Positions 57,107-64,000 of a DNA stretch of 64,000 bases are shown in pieces. The DNA lies in assembly GCF_036850765.1 (NCBI RefSeq), contig NC_089495.1, positions 69,540,410 to 69,604,409 of the forward strand, given 5' to 3'. The notes under the pieces were generated by a model. The model made no database searches. It saw nothing but the letters and a program-made list of their open reading frames with translations, and was not told where the DNA came from. This stretch comes from Saccopteryx bilineata. Its lineage: Eukaryota; Chordata; Mammalia; Chiroptera; Emballonuridae. A program made the translations under genes and the position numbers. Every line of letters starts with the position of its first letter. The stretch's first letter is position 1.

Positions 57107-57297
57107 GGGTTCATCTCACTCTCACAGGGCTATGGCTGCAGGAGGAGAGGAAAAAAAAAGAAATAGAGAAAGAGAAGTGGGAGGGGAAGGGATGGAGAAG
57201 CAGATGGGCACTTCTCCTATGTGCCCTGGCCAGAAATCATCCTGGGACACACACATGCCGGGCTGATGCTCTACCACTGAGCCAACTGGCCAGGGCT
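57107..57297 (-). mobile_element. Type-1 SINE, truncated
   Basis: Only the head (57225-57297 in reverse complement) and the adjoining part of the body (AGAAGCAGATGGGCACTTCT, purine-rich tract) remain. The distal half and A-tail are missing, which is unusual for LINE-type insertion and suggests later deletion. Confidence 0.8.
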
Positions 57298-57693
57298 TTT
57301 TTAATCTAATAAGAGTTAATATATTTGCTTTGGAAATTTATTTTTTTCAACCTTAAATATTATATACCTACAACAAGTTACAAACTTTTTAAATATATTT
57401 TTTGTATCATATAGGTTTCAGGTGTACCTCTCTATGGTACATGATCTGTGTATTGCATTGTGTACCCATCACCTAAAATCAAACCATTTTCCATCACTGT
57501 ATATTTGGCCTTTTACCACAGGTCACCACATCACCCCCATCCTTCTGGTAACCACCAAACTATTGTCTATGTCTATGAGTCTCTTTTTTATATTCCACAT
57601 GAGTGAAATTATATAATTCTTAGCTTTTTTTCAGTCTTATTTCACTTAGCATAGTATTCTCAAGATCTATTCATGTTGTCACAAATGGCAGTA

Positions 57694-58236
57694 CAGCTAG
57701 TGCTCGACTTATGACCACGATTGGTTCTGACAGACCAGTCATAACATGATTTGGTCATAAGTTGAGTAGGCTATATGTACACTACTGTGAAATGATGTTA
57801 TAAAAATCTTTAAATCATATTTTGTCATAATTTTATTTCATTATTGTTATATATCATAATTTTCTTTGTTCATTTTATGCCATTTGTATCATTTCTACAC
57901 CATTTTGTTTCTTATTTTTATATTCGTCAGGTTTAAGTAAAACACTGCATTACCAGTACAACTGGTTTAATATTTGCAAAACATACAAAATTATAAAATA
58001 TAGGCGCATACAAAAATACCAAATACAGATGTAAAAAATACCATAGAAAACATTTTCCCAATTGCAAAACATATCAAAATATATAAACATGTACGAAACA
58101 TTTTATTGGCCAGCATTGTCATACACCCAGCTGGGCAACGCTTGTGCTGCCAGACGCGGAGCAGTCATGGCTAGTGATTGTGGTCGTAAAGTCAAAGGGT
58201 CGTAAGTTGCGTAGGTCAAAAGTCGATCAATACCTG
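57694..58236 (+). mobile_element. Tigger-type (Tc1/mariner) MITE
   Basis: 543 bp beginning CAGCTAGTGCTCGACTTATG and ending with its near-complement (minus-strand start CAGGTATTGATCGACTTTTG), flanked by TA on each side. The terminal inverted repeat of about 23 bp with internal 'GGTCATAAGTTG'/'GTCGTAAGTTGC' repeats matches the pogo/Tigger group. No transposase coding remains, so it is non-autonomous. Confidence 0.85.
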
Positions 58237-58600
58237 TATTTCATCTGTTCTTATGACTGAGTAGTATTTCATTGTATATATGTACCACATCTTCTTTATC
58301 CAATCCTCTATTGGTGGGCACTTTGGTTGTTTCTATGTGTTGGTCACTATGAATAATGCTGCCATGAATATGAGTTGCAGATGTCTTTAAAAACAAATGT
58401 TTTTGAGTTTTTTGAGTAGATACTCAGTAGAGGGATTGCTGGGTCATGTATAATGACTGTACCAGTTTACATTCCCACCAGTGAATGAAAGTTTCTTTTT
58501 TCTCCTCAACCTCTCCAACACTTGTTATTACCTGTCTTCTTGAAGATGGTGTATCTAACAGGTATGATTGTGTACCCATCCCCTAAAATCAAACTATCTT

Positions 58601-58784
58601 TTTTTTAAACTCTTTATTTATTCATTTTAGAGAGGAGATAAGGAGGAGAGAGAGAGAGAGAAGGGGGAGGAGCAGGAAGCATCAACTCCCCTATGTGACT
58701 TGACCAGGCAAGCCTGGGGTTTTGAACCGGCAACCTCAGCATTCCAGGTTGATGCTTTATCCACTGTGCCACCACAGGTCAGGC
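58601..58784 (-). mobile_element. Type-2 SINE in the antisense L1
   Basis: Antisense type-2 SINE (T-rich start; head in reverse complement GTGCCACCACAGGTCAGGC ending 58784). Perfect 17-bp target duplication TAAAATCAAACTATCTT at 58584-58600 and 58785-58801. Confidence 0.94.
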
Positions 58785-58989
58785 TAAAATCAAACTATCT
58801 TATTGTAACTTTGATTTGAATTTCCCTGACAGTGAGGATAAGCATCTTTCAGATATCTGTTGGCTTTTTGTTTGTCTTCATTGTATATTTAAGGAAAATC
58901 TTTCCTCAAGAAAACCAGAGTTAGGAAAAGAATGTTTTCTTTAACACTATTCAAAACTTTTCAAATGTTATATTAGAAAAAATTATTTT

Positions 58990-59333
58990 GTCCTTTGCCA
59001 GTTTGCTCAGTGGTAGAGCATCAGCCCAGTGTGTAGAAGTGCTGGGTTTAATTCCTGGTCAGGGCACACAGAAGTAACCATCTGCTTCTCCTCCCTTTAT
59101 CTCTACTTCTCTCTTCCCCTCCCACAGCCATAGCATAAATGGTTCTAGAAAAGTTGGCCCCAGGTGCTGAGTATGACCCTCTGGCCTCGCCTTAGGCACT
59201 AGAATAGGTCAGTTGCCAAACAATGGAACAGTGACCCAGACAGGCAAAGCATCACCTGGTAGAGAGTTTGCTGGGTGGATCCCGGTCTGGAACACATGCT
59301 GGAGTCTGTCTCTGCCTCCCTGCTTCTCATTTA
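58990..59333 (+). mobile_element. Type-1 SINE, old
   Basis: Diverged type-1 SINE, head 'TTTGCCAGTTTGCTCAGTGG', tail of (TAA)n type as in the copy at 2514, suggesting the same older subfamily. Confidence 0.85.
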
Positions 59334-59380
59334 ATAATAATAATAATAATAATATATATATATATACATATATATTTAAA
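59333..59380 (+). repeat. (TAA)n and (TA)n repeat
   Basis: SINE tail that has expanded into TAA units, then TA units with a short (ATAC) interruption. Confidence 0.9.
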
Positions 59381-60185
59381 AATTAATCTTAAGACAATTC
59401 ATTACATAAAGCTACTTTACTTGAATGAATGGCTGAGGAGAAATCAGCTTTAAAGTTTAGTCTGAGTCACAAATTTCATTTATTAATGCTTAATTAATCA
59501 ACTGTACTTATTTCCTTTCTCTTAAAATAATGATCCTACTAAAAAAAGGAAACAAAGATTGTAAAATGAAAATATTTTTAATTTTTGAACTTATTCAATA
59601 TATTTGGCTTTTTCTTATTTTTTTAAATATGTGTTAATCTTATTCTGGAAACTACAGTGAAAATTTATTCCAATTAAAGTTAACAGACAACACTGGTTAT
59701 TTTTATTACATCACTTATTCCCCTGTAATATTGGCTTTCTAGGCAAAAATTTTGTCATTTATTTTGATGTAATATAAACCATAGTAGAAACAGAACTATT
59801 GGATACATATGGTTACAATCTTATGCATATGTGGAAAAATTATTTTACCTTTATTTTGTACAGCTAAGAATCATTCATTTTCATAAAAAAAGACTATAAC
59901 ATTACTAAAGGAAAATTTATAATAAATTTCTAAAATGGCTGTTAAAAAAGAAACTTTCTCATACTTACTTAATAAGTTGTAGATATGCAAAATTTACTTA
60001 TAAATTATTTAAACTTATGCTTTGGATTTTATGATGTATATTTTTTGTATACTGTGGTACCTCAGTTTCAAATTTACCCTAAAAAATCATCCTAGAAGCA
60101 TCCATTTTTTTCTGCAAAGCCATGAAAGTGGATTATATATAAATAACTATTTCTAGTGGTACCTAGACTCAATATAAACAAGCTA
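59381..60185. other. Unique AT-rich sequence
   Basis: No gene or element recognised. Confidence 0.4.
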
Positions 60186-60535
60186 GCCCTGGCTGGTTGG
60201 CTCAGCAGTAGAGCATCAGCCCACTGTGAAGAACTTGGATTGATTCCTGCTCAGGGCACAAAGGAGAAGCAACCATCTGCTTCTACAGCCCTCACCTTCT
60301 CTCTCTTCCCCTCCTGCAGCCAGGGATTGAATGAGCAAATTGGCCCTGGATGCTGAGGAGAGCTCCAATACCTGGGCTCAGGTGCTAAAATAGTTCAGTT
60401 GCTGAGCAACAGAGCAGCAGACCCACATAAGCAGAATTTCAGCCCCAGGCAGGGGTTGCTGGGTGGATCCCTGTTGGGGTGCACGTGGGAGTCTATCTCT
60501 CTGACTTCCTGCCTCTCACTGGATTTAAAACAAAC
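60186..60535 (+). mobile_element. Type-1 SINE, old
   Basis: Head GCCCTGGCTGGTTGGCTCAG, body with small deletions, and a short A/C-interrupted tail (AAAACAAACAAAAAAAC). Only a short possible target match (AAACAAG) is seen. Confidence 0.85.
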
Positions 60536-60539
60536 AAAA

Positions 60540-61584
60540 AAACAAGGCAATGCTTAATAGGCTATTGAAATTTTTCCCAATACTTTTTTAGAATCACCAT
60601 ATTGGCTATTTTTGCTTTAAAAAAAACCCTTCATAGTTGGCCATTGCAATATAGTAACTATTTTAATCAACCCTTGTAAGTAAAATCATGTATGTATGTG
60701 TGAGCAAAAATATGTATTATATTTATATATAATTTATATCTACATAAATATACATGTTATTGGAGATATATATATATATACACAAAAAAAAAGAGATAGA
60801 GAGAGATTATGAATAGAAATTCAAGTAACAAGGATCACCAAGAAATTTTGCTTCTTTTGATATTTGATATGGTCAAAGAAAAGACAACCCTGATAGACTA
60901 CACTGTAAATTACCATGATGGGACTGTCAAGTGTGGGTGTGAAAAGAAGAAGCTAGGCTCCAGCCAGGGCCTACCATGCAGAGTGCTAGAGTCTAGTCTT
61001 CAATATGTATAAAGATGACAAACAGTATAGGAAAATAATGGCCTTATATCATATATTAGCATAAAGTAATGCAAGCACCCAATGATTATCACCCAAGTTG
61101 TTTATATTATGGGATTAAATTAATTATTATAGAAAATCTATGATAAAAAGGCCAAATGTGGCTAAACAAACTATATAGTAAAAAAAATAATTTAGATAAT
61201 TTGTCTAAAGAGGTAATATTCCATTTCCAACAATTTTATTTAATTCCAATGAAATGTTTGATTTTAATAGAATATGTCATTTTTATTGCTGAAAAATTAA
61301 TTTTAAAATAAAATGATTTGTGTTGGCTACATTTAAACTGATATGAATTGTAATCCAGAGTAGAATCTAATATTTTAAAGCTCCATAATTTATCTTCCAT
61401 ACCCCTTCACCTGAAGTTCTGAGAGCTTCCAGAAAAAATTTACACAACTCTCAAGATTGTTGTCAGCATGGATACATTTAAAGTTAACCTTAAAATGCAT
61501 TTTAAAGAATATAAATGTATGCCTAACTCTTTCCTTAGGCTTTGGAAAAAGAAAATTGTTCATCCGCTCATTCTCCAAAGCTTG
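60540..61584. other. Unique AT-rich sequence
   Basis: Includes a (TA)n patch near 60766-60780. No gene recognised; the frames at 60809-61012 and 61390-61578 have no domain. Confidence 0.4.
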
Positions 61585-61592
61585 GTTTAATG

Positions 61593-61884
61593 CAGGGGTC
61601 GGGAACCTATGGCTCTCGAGCCAGATGTAACTCTTTAATAGAAAAAATAATAACGTTAAAAATATGAAACATTCTCATGTATTACAATCTATTCATTTCC
61701 TACCACTCATGTTCATGGTTGTGGGTGGCTGGAGCCAATCACAGCTGTCCTCTGGGACGACACCAAATTTTTATTGGATAATGCATAACGAACGTACACG
61801 GGTTGTTGTATGGCTTTCATGGAATTACATTTTAAACTATGTGGTGTTCATGGCTCTCTCAGCCAAAAAGTTTCCCGACCCCTG
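61593..61884 (+). mobile_element. hAT-type MITE
   Basis: 292 bp beginning CAGGGGTCGGGAACCTAT and ending with the near-complement (TTTCCCGACCCCTG), so terminal inverted repeats of about 14-16 bp. The flanking 8-bp duplication is GTTTAATG (61585-61592) and GTTTAGTG (61885-61892), differing at one base. An 8-bp target site is diagnostic of hAT. No transposase is present. The 112-codon frame across its right edge (61664-62002) is not a gene. Confidence 0.92.
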
Positions 61885-61892
61885 GTTTAGTG

Positions 61893-63447
61893 CCATTGAT
61901 GGCAGTCTCCATATCCCTGCATGCAGGAAGAGGAAGGAGTCTTCTCATTGTACTGAACACACGGGAATAATTTCCCTGTATCCTTGTGGTGAAGGACAGT
62001 AAAAGTTTATACTCTAGGAATTTCCCTGAAGAAACTGGCCTTTAGATCTCATCAAATCTTTCCCCAGATAAAGCACTACATTTAGAGACATGCAGGATAA
62101 TGGAGATATACTTTTACTCCATAAGAGTTCAAATTTATTCCTGCTGAAATGGTTAGATGGAGATTTTCCTAAAAATCTACTTGTTCTCATTCCTCCCCAT
62201 AATTTTACAACAGTCTGCTCTTTCTTATATGTATCCTTAAGAAATGTTTATTTAGTTTAGGAAAAATACTTAACATTTTTCCCCCAAGGTAACGGAAAGT
62301 TGTAGGTAAATTTCACAATACTAAACTAACAAAAAGTCTTGGAATGTGAATTGAGTTGTGGAAAACAATGATTTGGGGTAAAATGCCTTCGATTAATGGA
62401 CCTTGAATTAGAAGAGGTAGAGAAATAGATACCAGAAGCTGTTTTAAGGTACTGTGTTGAGCACACCAGATCAACAAAGATGAACCTTAAAAACAGTGTT
62501 TATTGCATGATTTTTTTTAAGTTAGAAATGAAGTATATTTGAATCCTAAATACTTGGTTTCCATATGACAATAAAAACTCAGAACTTCTCTGAAATCAAT
62601 TAAACTAGAATTCACACCTTTTTTTGTGTGTCAAGTTGTATATATTTGATGCCAGGGGAGACAGACGGAGGATAGTTTCTGCTCAAAAATACACAATCTG
62701 TTAAAAACTTTTTATAGTATGAAAAAAAGGAGGCCTCTCTCTCTTAAAATTAATTTAAAGCACCTTTCAAAATGCAAAGAAGAAGAAAAATAGCACAAAT
62801 GATACTAATTAGAAAAGAAATCAGGGCAAATTAAATATAAGGATGAAAACAAAGAGGCAGACAAGAGTGAATTTTAGTACATCAAGTTTATATTATAAAT
62901 TTCTGCTACCAAATTGCAAGAAGTGAGCCACATATCTGACTGTGAGTGTTCTAATGGTCATGGCAAAAAAGGAAGTATGGTCAGCTTTGTCATTCAAAAT
63001 GCACATACAATAGTGTTACTCAGAAGAACAGCTATTCCCAGGTAGGACCCCCTGAGATGGATATGTCATAGAGGTCCTCATGAAAAAAGCACAGCTTAAA
63101 TTGCCCGATGTATGGTCATCAGTCGGCTTGTATGTGGCTCTGCATGGGCACTCCTGTCAGGAGAAAATCAGAGGAGTGCACGTCCTCAAGATGTACATCA
63201 CCAGCACTCAGATGGTCTTGAGACAGCAATGTCTCTATTATTACGAGGGCACTCAATCATAAAATAATGGCTGAGAGAAACTGCACCAAGTTCACATTAC
63301 TGCTATGGTGATAGAATCTACAAAGCTTGAGAAAATGATGCTTGTTAATAGTTCTTCAGAATATCCTGCCTAATAGTTTGTGGTAATGTAATATTCTTTA
63401 TCAGTAAATAAACAACATTTTCATGTTCTATGCAACTTTTTCCTTCT
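61893..63447. other. Unique sequence, no gene recognised
   Basis: Mostly AT-rich. A GC-richer patch at 63040-63270 contains a 60-codon frame (63080-63262) that matches nothing I recognise; it could be a decayed processed pseudogene or chance. Confidence 0.35.
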
Positions 63448-64000
63448 TTTTTTTTAATAATTTTATTTTTTTAATGGGGTGACATCAATAAATCAGGATA
63501 CATATATTCAAAGATAACAACTTCAGGTTATCTTGTTGTTCATTTATGTTACATACCCATCACCCAAAGTCAGATTGTCCTCTGTCACCTTCTATCTTGT
63601 TTTCTTTGTGCCCCTCCCCACCCCCTTTCCCTCTCCCATTCCCCCCTCCACCCCGTAACCACCACACTCTTATCAATGTCTCTTAGTTTCACTATTATGT
63701 CCCACCTACGTATGGAATAATGCAGTTCCTGTTTTTTTCTGATTTACTTATTTCACTTCGTATCATGTTATCAAGATCCCACCATTTTGCTGTAAATGTT
63801 CCGATGTCATCATTTCTTATGGCTGAGTAGTATTCCATAGTGTATATGTGCCACATCTTCTTTATCCAGTCATCTATTGATGGGCTTTTTGGTTGTTTCC
63901 ATGTCCTGGCCACTGTGAACAATGCTGCAATGAACATGGGGCTGCATGTGTCTTTACGTATCAATGTTTCTGAGTTTTGGGGATATATACCCAGTAGAGG
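63448..64000 (-). mobile_element. Antisense L1 3' end, running off the window
   Basis: T-rich start, 'ATGGGGTGACATCAATAAAT', the pyrimidine-rich complement of the 3'UTR G-tract (63605-63650) and then ORF2 C-terminus in the minus strand (frame 63695-63964, open, containing [20 protein letters not shown] and KKMWHIYTMEYYSAIRNDDI). It is very similar to the 3' end of the L1 at 34007-41731, so it belongs to the same or a sister family. The 5' part lies beyond the window. Confidence 0.92.

Larger units (their letters stand above)
57385..58880 (-). mobile_element. Antisense L1 3' end with two nested insertions
   Basis: 57385-57693 ('TTTCAGGTGTACCTCTCTAT', 'TGTACCCATCACCTAAAATC', 'TTATTTCACTTAGCATAGTA'), 58237-58600 ('GAGTAGTATTTCATTGTATA', 'TGGTTGTTTCTATGTGTTGG', 'GTTTACATTCCCACCAGTGA') and 58802-58880 are consecutive parts of one antisense L1 3' end/ORF2 C-terminus. 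It is split by a Tigger-type MITE (57694-58236) and a type-2 SINE (58601-58784). Confidence 0.85.

Noticed and set aside
61664..62002. 112-codon open frame with a few hydrophobic stretches
   Set aside because: It crosses the right end of the hAT MITE into unique DNA, so it is not a gene.

Overview
The window is nuclear DNA of a placental mammal, almost certainly a bat. The main evidence is the dense set of tRNA-headed SINEs with A/B boxes. One ~390-bp type (head GCCCTGGCCGGTTGGCTCAG, body ending CAGCTTCAGAAAAATAC plus A-tail) resembles the Rhin-1-like SINEs described from bats. A second ~195-bp type has the head GCCTGACCTGTGGTGGC. Decayed MIR-, L2-, MER5-, Tigger- and old L1-like fragments fit a mammalian background. 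I cannot settle the bat family from sequence alone. The DNA is AT-rich and I see no host protein-coding exon, no genuine tRNA or rRNA gene and no CRISPR array. It reads as an intergenic (or very large intronic) region built from layers of transposable elements.

Layout. 1-3.4 kb: decayed L1 material with two SINEs and a short templated insertion. 3.4-10.5 kb: mostly unique AT-rich DNA with MIR and old L1 traces. 10.5-13 kb: a SINE, an internally deleted mariner and two more SINEs. 13-28 kb: mostly unique sequence with a 143-bp tandem duplication, MIR/L2 traces, five SINEs and a short L1 tail. 28.3-29.3 kb: an antisense old L1. 29.3-32 kb: one SINE and old DNA-transposon traces. 32.1-42.6 kb: an old L1 remnant that stops at the start of ORF2, interrupted by an antisense L1 tail and by a SINE plus full-length L1 composite sharing one 15-bp target-site duplication. 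42.6-45.4 kb: a SINE, triplet repeats and an L1 tail. 45.4-53.55 kb: an antisense L1 split by a gammaretrovirus-like provirus (46,025-53,471, minus strand), itself interrupted by a SINE in env. 53.6-64 kb: unique AT-rich DNA with L1 tails, six SINEs, a Tigger-type MITE and a hAT-type MITE.

How the parts relate. The full-length L1 (34,007-41,731) has an open ORF1 but an ORF2 broken by several stops and frameshifts, so it cannot now mobilise itself. The SINEs depend on L1 machinery and carry typical L1-style target duplications and A-tails. The provirus keeps LTRs, a proline-tRNA-type primer site, a polypurine tract and recognisable gag, pro, pol and env remnants. It carries stops, frameshifts, a replaced catalytic aspartate in reverse transcriptase, a large env deletion and a SINE insertion, so it is defective. 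The most interesting observations are the provirus's N-terminally extended Gag leader and its in-frame UGA gag/pol boundary, the SINE-L1 composite, the ORF1-only L1 remnant, the 515-bp internally deleted mariner and the 52-bp templated insertion. I found no convincing new multi-gene system. Family names rest on pattern recognition without database searches.
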